Shown here one piece after another: positions 8,175 through 15,393 of a stretch of 64,000 bases of DNA; within the stretch, counting starts at the first letter, position 1; the number at the start of each line of letters is the position of its first letter. The stretch is taken from the NCBI GenBank assembly GCA_045652465.1, contig JAZRUI010000008.1:89252-153251 (forward strand), given 5' to 3'. The notes under the pieces were generated by a model that saw only the letters and a list, made by a program, of their open reading frames with translations, was not told the DNA's origin and made no database searches. This DNA comes from SIG589 sp045652465. GTDB taxonomy: Bacteria; Bacillota; Clostridia; Oscillospirales; Acutalibacteraceae. The translations under genes were made by a program, and so were the position numbers.

Positions 8175-9270
8175 GGTTATGACCGTCTTCGGCACCCGCC
8201 CCGAGGCAATAAAAATGGCGCCGCTCGTTAAGGAGCTTAAAAAGCACGAGGATAAAATCGAAACCATCGTTTGCGTTACCGCGCAGCATCGCCAAATGCT
8301 CGACCAGGTGCTTGAGATTTTCTCGATTGTGCCCGACCGCGACTTAAATCTTATGAAGCAGGGTCAAACCCTCGCATCCTTAACCTCCTCGGCGTTAACC
8401 GCGCTTGATGGCGTTATGGAAGAGGAAAAGCCCGACCTCGTTTTGGTCCATGGCGACACAACAACCGCCTTCGTTTCGGCTATGGCTGCATTCTATCGCC
8501 AAATCCCCGTTGGCCATGTTGAGGCAGGTCTTCGTACTTATAACAAATATTCTCCCTTCCCCGAAGAAATCAACCGCCAGTTCATCTCGCTGGTTGCCGA
8601 TTTTAACTTTGCCCCGACCGAGAAGAGCCGCCAAAATCTTCTTGCTTGGAAGGTTCCCGAAGAGAGCATTTTTGTAACGGGCAACACCGCGATTGATGTT
8701 ATCGGCACAACCGTTCGCGAGGATTACACCCACGAAGCTCTCGAATGGGCAAAGGATAGCCGACTGATTCTTTTAACCGCTCATCGCCGCGAGAACCTCG
8801 GCGAAACCATGAGAAATATGTTCTCGGCAATCCGCGAGGTTATCGAAAAACACCCCGATATTAAGGTTATCTATCCCGTTCATATGAACCCCATCGTTGT
8901 TGAGGCGGCGAAGGATGTTTTGGGCGACTGCGATAAGGTTCGCCTCATCTCTCCGCTCGATGTTCTCGATTTCCATAACTTTATGAACGCGGCTCATCTT
9001 ATCCTGACCGATAGCGGCGGAATCCAAGAGGAAGCTCCCTCGCTCGGCAAGCCCGTTGTTGTTTTGCGCGATACAACCGAACGCCCCGAAGGCGTTGAGG
9101 CGGGAACGCTGAAGCTTGCAGGAACCAAAAAGGAGGATATCTTCCAAATTGTTGATACCCTCTTAACCGATTCGGAAGAATATAACAAAATGGCACACGC
9201 CGTTAACCCTTATGGCGACGGCACCGCAAGCCGCCAGATTGTTGATGCAATACTGAAGAAGTTTTTCTAA
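8161..9270 (+). CDS. wecB: UDP-N-acetylglucosamine 2-epimerase (non-hydrolysing)
   Basis: A 369-residue cytosolic enzyme that interconverts UDP-GlcNAc and UDP-ManNAc. Recognisable motifs in order are GTRPEAIKMAPLV (about residues 9-21), VHGDTTTA, HVEAGLRT, TAHRRENLG, TDSGGIQEE, and GKPVVVLRDTTERPE near the C-terminus. The length matches WecB/MnaA. ATG 8161 is chosen because a purine-rich site precedes it and the mature family N-terminus follows; the longer frame from 8116 adds unrelated residues. It overlaps the TagA-like gene, so coupling is likely. Its natural terminator downstream has been split by an insertion at 9290. Confidence 0.94.
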   Translation: MKKIKVMTVFGTRPEAIKMAPLVKELKKHEDKIETIVCVTAQHRQMLDQVLEIFSIVPDRDLNLMKQGQTLASLTSSALTALDGVMEEEKPDLVLVHGDTTTAFVSAMAAFYRQIPVGHVEAGLRTYNKYSPFPEEINRQFISLVADFNFAPTEKSRQNLLAWKVPEESIFVTGNTAIDVIGTTVREDYTHEALEWAKDSRLILLTAHRRENLGETMRNMFSAIREVIEKHPDIKVIYPVHMNPIVVEAAKDVLGDCDKVRLISPLDVLDFHNFMNAAHLILTDSGGIQEEAPSLGKPVVVLRDTTERPEGVEAGTLKLAGTKKEDIFQIVDTLLTDSEEYNKMAHAVNPYGDGTASRQIVDAILKKFF

Positions 9271-9273
9271 AAT

Positions 9274-9289
9274 AAAAACCCCCGACTTA
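9274..9289 (+). terminator. Left half of a bidirectional terminator split by an insertion
   Basis: AAACCCCCGAC at 9276-9286 has no partner here. Its exact complement, GTCGGGGGTTT, lies at 10792-10802 on the far side of the 1.5-kb element. Joining the halves with one copy of TA gives an 11-bp stem with a TTAG loop. Confidence 0.7.
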
Positions 9290-9343
9290 AGGGTTGTACA
9301 GTTGAGGACAGTTTTAAAATTTGCTCTCATCGCCCGATGTTTT

Positions 9344-9356
9344 GCAGCACAGGCTG
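9344..9356 (+). repeat. 13-bp direct repeat, left copy (with 10517-10529)
   Basis: GCAGCACAGGCTG occurs here and again at 10517-10529, just outside the two cargo genes. The left copy lies in a small palindrome (TGCAGC / GCTGCA with an ACAG loop). Confidence 0.6.
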
Positions 9357-9393
9357 CATTTAAAGAATCTAAGTAATTAGATTTATAAAGTAA

Positions 9394-9427
9394 AACTATC
9401 CGCCCGAAGCAATTCGGGCGGATAGTT
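9394..9427 (+). terminator. Strong hairpin upstream of the cargo genes
   Basis: A perfect 15-bp stem (AACTATCCGCCCGAA / TTCGGGCGGATAGTT) with a GCAA tetraloop lies inside the element. No T-run follows, so it could equally be an insulating structure or part of the element's ends rather than an intrinsic terminator. Confidence 0.5.
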
Positions 9428-9437
9428 GTATATTCTA

Positions 9438-9465
9438 TTGAAATTCTTTCCCAAATCGATATAAT
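9438..9465 (+). promoter_or_regulatory. Promoter of the element's cargo genes
   Basis: TTGAAA (9438-9443) and TATAAT (9460-9465) are separated by 16 bp. A second overlapping TATAAT is at 9465-9470. The first ATG is 15 bp further on, so the transcript would have a very short leader. Confidence 0.65.
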
Positions 9466-9485
9466 ATAATCAAGAGGTGATTTAT

Positions 9486-9923
9486 ATGTTTGGATTGTCT
9501 ATACGAGAAGTACTTACCAACGCAATTATAAATGCAAGCAATAATTGTAAGCATATCTACAAAAATGCCATTATGAATAATTTTGAAGCAATAAACAACG
9601 CAGAAACCGAGGAGTATGTTTCTGCATTATTGCTATCTATTAGAAAAGAATATTTAGATGCCGTTTGTGATTCTGTTATATCAACTTTTAAGGTTAGTTC
9701 GCCAACTGTATTTTCTAAAATCCAGTTTATTATGACATATCCTTCAATATGTGGATACGAAAATATAGATCTAGAAAATGGCGCAATGGCAGGTAGTTTG
9801 TTTGCTATATGCTATTACGCTTTAAAAAACAAGGTTGCGCCGCATAAGGAATGCATTAAACTAAATCACATTCAAAACGAAATTATGAATCAAGTGCTTT
9901 TAGAAGTTGATAAAGAATTATGA
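9486..9923 (+). CDS. Unrecognised 145-residue protein carried by the insertion element
   Basis: I do not recognise this protein. ATG 9486 follows AAGAGGTG at an ideal distance; the in-frame GTG at 9477 is part of that site and is rejected. The sequence looks soluble and mostly helical, with three short hydrophobic stretches (around EYVSALLLSIR, FIMTYPSICGY and GSLFAICYYALK) but no clear membrane helix or signal. Base composition and codon choice (AAT, AAA, ATA, TTA rich) differ sharply from the host genes on either side, consistent with horizontal arrival. The stop overlaps the region before the next gene, so the two are probably co-translated. Confidence 0.65.
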   Translation: MFGLSIREVLTNAIINASNNCKHIYKNAIMNNFEAINNAETEEYVSALLLSIRKEYLDAVCDSVISTFKVSSPTVFSKIQFIMTYPSICGYENIDLENGAMAGSLFAICYYALKNKVAPHKECIKLNHIQNEIMNQVLLEVDKEL

Positions 9924-9949
9924 TTCACCATAAAACATGGAGTCGTGAA

Positions 9950-10492
9950 ATGAAAGAGATTTTACAGGAAATAAGTAGTACACTTAACAATATAAATCAA
10001 CGTGACATTTGGGATTATGTTACGATAATTGCTCCATTAGTATTATCTGCAGTCGCAGTTTATATTTCTATTCGCACGACAAAAAAGCAAAATAAAATAG
10101 CTTTGTTTGAAAAAAGGTATAGCTGTTTCTTTCAAATCAAAGTAATTCTCAACTTCGCCGAAACAATAACTGACAGTCCAAACAAATTTGTTGTATTAGG
10201 TTTGTTCGATGCGTTCTGGGGTACGAGTATATCAAGATTGTCAGGCGATAGACAAACCATTGAAGCCAAGACACAACTTGAGATTATCAAAAAAGACATT
10301 GTTCAAGCGCCATATTTATTTAAATATAAGTTTGCTGTTATGCCAATAGACATTCTTCACAAATTTCACGAAGTTATATTGGAGGCTATAGGGGACAAAA
10401 AGTTAGATGCGCCTATAAACGAATTTTTTTTAATTTGCAAAGATTTCAAGGCTAAAGATTTGAAAAAGATAGAAAAATCAATTAAATTATAA
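9950..10492 (+). CDS. Unrecognised protein with one N-terminal membrane helix, carried by the insertion element
   Basis: About 180 residues. After a short polar N-terminus there is a single hydrophobic helix (about residues 22-42, IIAPLVLSAVAVYI), then a basic stop-transfer region and a cytosolic alpha-rich domain beginning with LFEKRYSCFF. Single-helix proteins with a similar IxxRTTKKQNKIALFEKR junction are common among uncharacterised accessory proteins of Firmicutes; I know no assigned function. The start is uncertain: ATG 9950 has GGAG seven bases upstream, whereas ATG 9920 overlaps the previous stop (ATGA) but lacks a site. AT-rich codon usage matches the upstream cargo gene. Confidence 0.6.
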   Translation: MKEILQEISSTLNNINQRDIWDYVTIIAPLVLSAVAVYISIRTTKKQNKIALFEKRYSCFFQIKVILNFAETITDSPNKFVVLGLFDAFWGTSISRLSGDRQTIEAKTQLEIIKKDIVQAPYLFKYKFAVMPIDILHKFHEVILEAIGDKKLDAPINEFFLICKDFKAKDLKKIEKSIKL

Positions 10493-10516
10493 TGTAATTT
10501 TCCTCTTTTGGTGATA

Positions 10517-10529
10517 GCAGCACAGGCTG
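10517..10529 (+). repeat. 13-bp direct repeat, right copy (with 9344-9356)
   Basis: Second copy of GCAGCACAGGCTG, 25 bp after the stop of the second cargo gene. Confidence 0.6.
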
Positions 10530-10630
10530 AAATTAGTCGAGAGAGAGTTTAAGGGTTTTAGGTTCTCCTAACAAGTGGAAAATTGCCGTACATTTTCCCT
10601 GCTTGTTATGGTATAAGACAAAATAAAAAA

Positions 10631-10760
10631 GCCTCCCTTGTGCAAAGGGAGGTGGCAAAAATCTTTGATTTTTGACGGAGGGATTGCAAATCGTTGGTAC
10701 TTAACAATCCCCCAGTCTTTTTGCTACGCAAAAATCCAGCCCCCTTTACACAAGGGGGCC
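10631..10760. repeat. 130-bp palindromic, MITE-like repeat
   Basis: The outer arms are GCCTCCCTTGTGCAAAGGG at the left and the reverse complement of GGCCCCCTTGTGTAAAGGG at the right. Each arm also folds on itself (CCTCCCTT / AAGGGAGG and CCCCCTT / AAGGGGG). Two smaller hairpins lie inside (AAAAATC / GATTTTT and TTTTTGC / GCAAAAA), plus AGGGATTG / CAATCCCC. Elements of this look, starting GCCTCCCTTGTGCAAAGG, recur in gut Clostridia genomes (recollection, not searched). It is nested near the right end of the larger insertion. Confidence 0.65.
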
Positions 10761-10788
10761 TTTTTACTGTCCTTAAGAGTACAACCCA

Positions 10789-10803
10789 TAGGTCGGGGGT
10801 TTG
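10789..10803 (-). terminator. Right half of the split bidirectional terminator
   Basis: GTCGGGGGTTT (10792-10802) complements 9276-9286. It lies immediately after the stop of the minus-strand lipoprotein gene, which therefore probably lost its terminator to the insertion. Confidence 0.65.
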
Positions 10804-10809
10804 TTTTTA

Positions 10810-11454
10810 TTATAGGAAATAGAAAGTGTTCAGTAAAGCGTCGGCATCGCCGCTAAATGCGGTGATGGTAATGCTTGCGAGGAAGCCTTTGCATTTAACT
10901 GCGAACTGATACATCTTTACGGTTTGTCCTGCAGCGTTTGCGGTTAAAACTGCAACGGGAAGCTCCTTGCCGCCAACGGTTTTGTTAACAACCGAAACGG
11001 CAACATTGGTGCAACCCATTTGTTCATATGTGGTTTTAAAGGTCGGGAGAAGGGCTTCGAAGTTTTGCTTTATGTTAAGGGTGTCGAGCTTTATTTGCGG
11101 AACCTTTTCAACAACAACATTAACATTGTTTTGACCATTCGGCGCTTGGGCGAACATATCATAAAGAACGGTTGCTTTTTCAACGATATCGCGGATATCG
11201 CCCTGCAAGCTGTCGATTGCGAGGTTGTTAATCTCTATGATGTCATCCTCGGAATAGAAGAGCCAATCCGAAGGAAGAGCGCAGCCGATTCCGATGAATT
11301 CGTTTTCATAGGTGGTGCCGCTAACTTCGCCGAATTCGAAGGAAAGTTCGTCATCCTTCGAAGTGTCGGTCTTCTTATCCTCTTTGCTGCCGCCGCAGGC
11401 AACGAGAGAGAGAACCATAAGAAGTGCCATTGTGAGTGCTAATAATTTTTTCAT
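10810..11454 (-). CDS. Hypothetical lipoprotein
   Basis: A 214-residue exported protein of unknown function. The signal peptide ends in the lipobox L17-V18-A19-C20, followed by a short charged and Ser/Thr-containing linker and a globular domain from about residue 40. The domain begins with a GTTYENEFIGIGCALPSDW segment, resembling uncharacterised PsbP-like or DUF-type lipoproteins in which a short extracellular beta-rich domain follows the anchor, but I cannot name the family. It follows no partner gene; the YgiQ gene ends 20 bp upstream on the same strand. Its terminator side borders the 1.5-kb insertion. Confidence 0.75.
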   Translation of the reverse strand: MKKLLALTMALLMVLSLVACGGSKEDKKTDTSKDDELSFEFGEVSGTTYENEFIGIGCALPSDWLFYSEDDIIEINNLAIDSLQGDIRDIVEKATVLYDMFAQAPNGQNNVNVVVEKVPQIKLDTLNIKQNFEALLPTFKTTYEQMGCTNVAVSVVNKTVGGKELPVAVLTANAAGQTVKMYQFAVKCKGFLASITITAFSGDADALLNTFYFL

Positions 11455-11474
11455 AAAAAATCCTCCTTGGAATT

Positions 11475-13337
11475 TTAATGTTTATTCCTGCGTTTTTTTT
11501 GCGCGGGTTTTCCTCGGGTTTTGCCCTGCGGATGGCTTCCCGCGGGCGGGGCAACGAGGCAATTTTTGCCCGTGCCGATAAGGTCGAATCTTCCCGCCTT
11601 TTTAAGCGCTTTCAGCACCTTGTCGCGGTTTTCGGGGCGGTAATACTGAAGCAGCGCGCGCTGCTCCGCCTTTTCCTCCGCGGTTTTGGGAACATAAACC
11701 TTTTCCATTGAAAACGGGTCATAGCCCGAATAGAACATACAGGTTGAAACGGTTCCCGGGGTTGGATAAAAATCCTGCACCTGCTCGGGATGGAGGCCCT
11801 CTTTTTTGAGGAAGAGCGCCAGCTCGATTGCATCGTTAATGGTGCTGCCCGGATGGGACGACATCAAATAAGGAACAAGATATTGCTTTTTGCCAATGCT
11901 TTCGGTCAATTCGTAAAAACGCTTTTTAAAGCGGTTATAAACCGAAATGTTGGGTTTTCCCATTCGCTTTAGAACCTCGGCCGAACAATGCTCGGGCGCA
12001 ACCTTCAGCTGACCGCTCACATGGTGGTTAACCAGCTCCTTGAAAAAGTCTTCATTTTCATCGGCGAGAAGATAATCGAATCGAATGCCCGAGCGGATAA
12101 AGACCTTCTTGATTTTAGGCAAAGCGCGCAGCTTGCGAAGCAGGGAGAGATAATCGCTGTGGTCAGGCTTGATAGCGGGACAAAGCGCAGGCTCCATGCA
12201 TTTCTTATCGGGGCAAACGCCGCGGCTTGCCTGCGCTGCGCAGGCACTTTGGCGGAAGTTAGCGGTTGGTCCGCCAACATCGTGGATATATCCCTTGAAG
12301 TCGGGCATCTCGGTAATTTTTTTGGCTTCATCTAAAATCGATTCGTGGCTGCGGCAGCTGATTCTCCTGCCCTGATGATAAGCCAGCGAGCAAAAGTTGC
12401 AGGCGCCGAAGCAACCGCGGTTATGGATGATTGAAAACTTAACCTCCTCAATCCCGGGAACACCGCCCAGCGATTCATAGGAGGGATGATAATCGCGCAT
12501 AAAGGGGAGGGAATAAACCGCATCCATCTCCTGCTCAGTCAGGGGTTCGTGCGGCGGGTTTTGAACCAAAATCTTATCCCCATGGCGTTGGATAACCCGC
12601 TTGCCGCGAACGGAATCATGCTCGCGCTGCTGAATGGCGCAGCTTTCGGCATAGAGCTTTTTGCCCTGCTCCGTATTTGCTGAAACCGCCTCAAAGGAGG
12701 GGCATTCCTTAACGGGGGCGGGCTTATAATCTTTGGTTGCAACCAAATAGCAGGTTCCTAAAATATCCTGCATTTCGCGAATGCTTTCGCCGCTGTTTAG
12801 GCGCTTCGCAATCTCAACAATATGCTTCTCACCCATGCCATACATCAAAAGGTCGGCCTTTGAATCGAGAAGGATGGAGGGGCGAACGCGATCGTCCCAA
12901 TAATCATAATGGGCAAAGCGGCGAAGGGAGGCTTCGAGTCCGCCTATTGCGATTGCCGCATCGGGGAAGAGCCTTCTAACCGCATTGGAATAAACGATAA
13001 CAGCGCGGTCGGGGCGGGCGCCGCTTTTTCCGCCTGCCGTGTAGGCATCGTCGCTGCGGCGTTTTTTGGCGGCGGTATAGTGTGCAACCATTGAATCAAT
13101 GTTGCCGCCGTTTATTAAAAAGCCAAGTCGCGGCTCGCCAAAACGGAGATAATCGCTATCACTTTTCGGCTGAGGAAGAATGCAAATGCGGAATCCCTCG
13201 CGCTCAAGAACTCGCGAGATAATCGCAGTGCCAAAGGATGGGTGGTCAACATATGCATCGCCCGTAACGATAATAAAATCGGGCCTATCCCAGCCAAGGG
13301 AGAGCATCTCCTTTTTTGTTATGGGTAAAAAGGGCAT
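11475..13337 (-). CDS. YgiQ family radical SAM protein
   Basis: A 620-residue protein of the UPF0313/YgiQ family. The radical-SAM cluster motif is C309-x3-C313-x2-C316 (GCFGACNFCS), which binds a [4Fe-4S] cluster and S-adenosylmethionine. The N-terminal domain (about 1-220) with FIIVTGDAYVDHPSFG is the family-specific cobalamin-binding-like region. The C-terminal part (about 500-620) holds the YPTPGTVSTCMFYSGYDP segment and a lysine/arginine-rich tail. The biochemical reaction is not established. It is commonly found singly in anaerobe genomes. Here it lies between two small lipoprotein genes on the same strand with short spacers. Confidence 0.93.
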   Translation of the reverse strand: MPFLPITKKEMLSLGWDRPDFIIVTGDAYVDHPSFGTAIISRVLEREGFRICILPQPKSDSDYLRFGEPRLGFLINGGNIDSMVAHYTAAKKRRSDDAYTAGGKSGARPDRAVIVYSNAVRRLFPDAAIAIGGLEASLRRFAHYDYWDDRVRPSILLDSKADLLMYGMGEKHIVEIAKRLNSGESIREMQDILGTCYLVATKDYKPAPVKECPSFEAVSANTEQGKKLYAESCAIQQREHDSVRGKRVIQRHGDKILVQNPPHEPLTEQEMDAVYSLPFMRDYHPSYESLGGVPGIEEVKFSIIHNRGCFGACNFCSLAYHQGRRISCRSHESILDEAKKITEMPDFKGYIHDVGGPTANFRQSACAAQASRGVCPDKKCMEPALCPAIKPDHSDYLSLLRKLRALPKIKKVFIRSGIRFDYLLADENEDFFKELVNHHVSGQLKVAPEHCSAEVLKRMGKPNISVYNRFKKRFYELTESIGKKQYLVPYLMSSHPGSTINDAIELALFLKKEGLHPEQVQDFYPTPGTVSTCMFYSGYDPFSMEKVYVPKTAEEKAEQRALLQYYRPENRDKVLKALKKAGRFDLIGTGKNCLVAPPAGSHPQGKTRGKPAQKKRRNKH

Positions 13338-13352
13338 ATAAATCTCCTTGAT

Positions 13353-13967
13353 TTAAAAGTAAAAGTCCTGTTGCGCATCGGTGTAAATTTCGCCCGAGTC
13401 GTTGTTAACAAGGGCGTAAACACCGAGTGTGTCGCTTGTATTATAGGGAATGGCGCTCACAATTTTTGCATCAATTGCGGTTTTTGGGGTTTCGGGAGTA
13501 TAGAGGGTGTAGCCGCTTTTGTTTTCGGCAATACCATAGGGCTTTGCGGCAATATAGCGGGTTGCAGAGGTTGCATCAATCCATTCCTCGCCAACCTCTT
13601 TTTTGGTTTTAAGGCTATAGCAATAAAAAACAATGGTATAGTCGTTTTTTATTTCATAGTTTGCAAACTCGCCCGAAAACTCTGCGGTGTAAATCGTGCC
13701 GTTTTCGTAACCCATGTCGTGGTCGAAATAGTCGGTGTCGGAGCAGTAGCCCGAAAAAGTGCCATCCTCCAAAATCGATAATGCGGATTGCCAATCGGTT
13801 TCGGGGGTGCCGTATCTTAAACTTAGCGGAAAATGCGAGGTAGCATCCTTTAAAAACTGCTCCTCTTTTTCGAGTTCTTTATCAAAATATACAGTTTTCT
13901 TTTCTCCGCAGCCTGCGAGGGCGAGAAACAAAAAAACAAAGAGTATAATGCATAGGCTTTTTTTCAT
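13353..13967 (-). CDS. Hypothetical lipoprotein
   Basis: A 204-residue exported protein that I do not recognise. The signal peptide ends in the lipobox L17-A18-G19-C20 and is followed by a lysine/glutamate-rich linker (about residues 21-40). The mature domain contains a two-part repeat-like pattern of short acidic beta strands (LSILEDGTFSGYCSD, and GYTLYTPETP), which suggests a small extracellular beta-rich domain. It ends 15 bp before the YgiQ gene start, so they may be co-transcribed. There is no functional clue beyond location at the outer face of the membrane. Confidence 0.72.
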   Translation of the reverse strand: MKKSLCIILFVFLFLALAGCGEKKTVYFDKELEKEEQFLKDATSHFPLSLRYGTPETDWQSALSILEDGTFSGYCSDTDYFDHDMGYENGTIYTAEFSGEFANYEIKNDYTIVFYCYSLKTKKEVGEEWIDATSATRYIAAKPYGIAENKSGYTLYTPETPKTAIDAKIVSAIPYNTSDTLGVYALVNNDSGEIYTDAQQDFYF

Positions 13968-14014
13968 AGTAACACCTCTAAATGCATTATACTCTTTATA
14001 GTTTCAAAAATCAA

Positions 14015-14851
14015 TTAGCACTTGCCGTTCGAACCGAAGAGGAGCATCTTTTTCATGGCTGCCTGCTTCATCTTTTCAACCTTGAGGTTGCGGATTTCAA
14101 GATAAGGAAGATTTTTCTTTATGCCCTCATCAGCGCCCTCAACGCCCGCAACGCAAAGGTCGGTGAAGATGTTAACCTTTGCAATGCCCTCGCGGATGGT
14201 GTTTTTAAAGTCGTCATCCGAAAGTCCCGAGCCGCCGTGGAGAACGAGCGGAGTATCGAGGTTGGCGCGGATTTCCTTTAAGCGCTCGATATCGAGCTTC
14301 GGCTTTTCCTTGTATGCGCCGTGGGCGGTGCCGATTGCGATTGCAAGCGCATCAACGCCTGTTGCCTCAACGAAGGCCTTTGCTTCGGCGGGGGTTGTGT
14401 ACATATCGTCGGTTTGACCGTCGCCTGCGGCGGCATCGCCAACATGACCGATTTCGCCCTCAACGGTTATTCCGCGCTCGTGGGCATACTTAACGATTTC
14501 GGCGGTGTTCTTAAGGTTTTCGGCCTCATCGCCTGCCGAGCCGTCAAACATAATGCTCGAGAAGCCGAGGTCGATAGCCTCAATGCAACGCTCGCGGGTA
14601 AGACCGTGGTCATAATGAACAACAACCGGAACGGTTGCGCGCTTTGCGGCAGCAACCATAGCGGGCGCGATAAGCTTTAGCTCGCCGAAGGGCAGGAGAA
14701 CCTCGGCGGTGCCGATAATAACGGGGGAACGAAGCTCCTCGGCTGCCGAGATAACAGCCTCAAGCATATCGGTATCGGTGGTATTGAAAAGGCCAACGCC
14801 ATAGTGGTTTTTTTGGGCATCCTTTAAAACTGCATCAAGATTTACTAACAT
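14015..14851 (-). CDS. Class II ketose-bisphosphate aldolase (FbaA/GatY/KbaY family)
   Basis: A 278-residue zinc-dependent aldolase that cleaves a phosphorylated ketose to dihydroxyacetone phosphate and an aldehyde. The N-terminus (NHYGVGLFNTTDTDMLEAV), the first zinc histidine (VVVHYDHG, about residue 80), GFSSIMFDGS, GTAHGAYK and LHGGSGLSD are the family motifs in the correct order. It is third in an operon after a PfkB-type kinase with a fused HTH and a D-lyxose isomerase. The substrate is therefore probably a ketose 1-phosphate or bisphosphate made by those enzymes rather than glycolytic fructose bisphosphate (inference). Confidence 0.9.
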   Translation of the reverse strand: MLVNLDAVLKDAQKNHYGVGLFNTTDTDMLEAVISAAEELRSPVIIGTAEVLLPFGELKLIAPAMVAAAKRATVPVVVHYDHGLTRERCIEAIDLGFSSIMFDGSAGDEAENLKNTAEIVKYAHERGITVEGEIGHVGDAAAGDGQTDDMYTTPAEAKAFVEATGVDALAIAIGTAHGAYKEKPKLDIERLKEIRANLDTPLVLHGGSGLSDDDFKNTIREGIAKVNIFTDLCVAGVEGADEGIKKNLPYLEIRNLKVEKMKQAAMKKMLLFGSNGKC

Positions 14852-14853
14852 TT

Positions 14854-15393
14854 TTAGTCCTCCTCTATAAGGGTTGCTCTAACGATTGTTTTATCGGTGA
14901 AAACATCGGTTTCATCGGTGCTGCGGGTTGAAAATTCCGAAATAACGGCGCCATTCTCGCCCGCTTGGAACCAGTGCAGGGTTTGGGGGGAAAGGGTGTA
15001 TTGCTCGCCGGGGCGGAGAACAATTTCGTGGAACACCGAAACATCGCTGGGCGGAAGCTTGGCTTTTATTTGTTCGGTGTTTTTCTCGCCTTCAACATAG
15101 AGATAAACCTCGCCGTAGCGGCAGCGGGAGGTTTCTTCCTTGCCTTCTTGGCCGCCCGTTGGAATATGCATATGTTCGGGGCAGGTTTGATGGGGCAAAA
15201 GCACCATCTCTTTGGCGCAAACGCGCTCGGTGTTAACATAAACCAAAAGCTGAAGACCGAGCTCGTTAACGAAACCCTTGCCGAAATCGGCAACCTCAAT
15301 GTTTTCCTTTTCGTGTTCGGTTAAAACGATGCCCGCTTTTTCGAAATATTCGAGCGCGAGGGCTACCTGTTTGTTATATTCGCAACGCTTCAT
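14854..15393 (-). CDS. D-lyxose ketol-isomerase (YdaE-like cupin)
   Basis: A 179-residue cupin enzyme closely resembling Bacillus YdaE: GLQLLVYVNTERVCAKE, then LLPHQTCPEHMHIP, a GQEGKEETSRCRYG stretch, and TLHWFQAG. The metal-binding histidines and glutamate (HMH, E, and H in the last motif) are all present. The family isomerises D-lyxose to D-xylulose and, less well, D-mannose to D-fructose. Its ATG overlaps the stop of the HTH-kinase gene (ATGA), and its stop lies 2 bp before the aldolase gene, so the three are tightly coupled. Confidence 0.9.
   Translation of the reverse strand: MKRCEYNKQVALALEYFEKAGIVLTEHEKENIEVADFGKGFVNELGLQLLVYVNTERVCAKEMVLLPHQTCPEHMHIPTGGQEGKEETSRCRYGEVYLYVEGEKNTEQIKAKLPPSDVSVFHEIVLRPGEQYTLSPQTLHWFQAGENGAVISEFSTRSTDETDVFTDKTIVRATLIEED

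Larger units (their letters stand above)
9290..10788. mobile_element. 1.5-kb TIR-flanked element with TA duplication and no transposase
   Basis: The left end (AGGGTTGTAC at 9290, then GGACAGT) and the reversed right end (TGGGTTGTAC from 10788, then GGACAGT) match at 19 of 23 positions. TA dinucleotides sit directly outside both ends (9288-9289 and 10789-10790). Removing the element and one TA restores a perfect terminator hairpin between wecB and the lipoprotein gene. TA target duplication is typical of the IS630/Tc1-mariner superfamily and its non-autonomous derivatives. No transposase is present; the cargo is two AT-rich genes of unknown function. The interior also has a strong hairpin (9394-9427) and a palindromic repeat (10631-10760). 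Confidence 0.72.

Noticed and set aside
9477..9485. GTG 9477 as the start of the first cargo gene
   Set aside because: The GTG is part of the AAGAGGTG ribosome site for ATG 9486.
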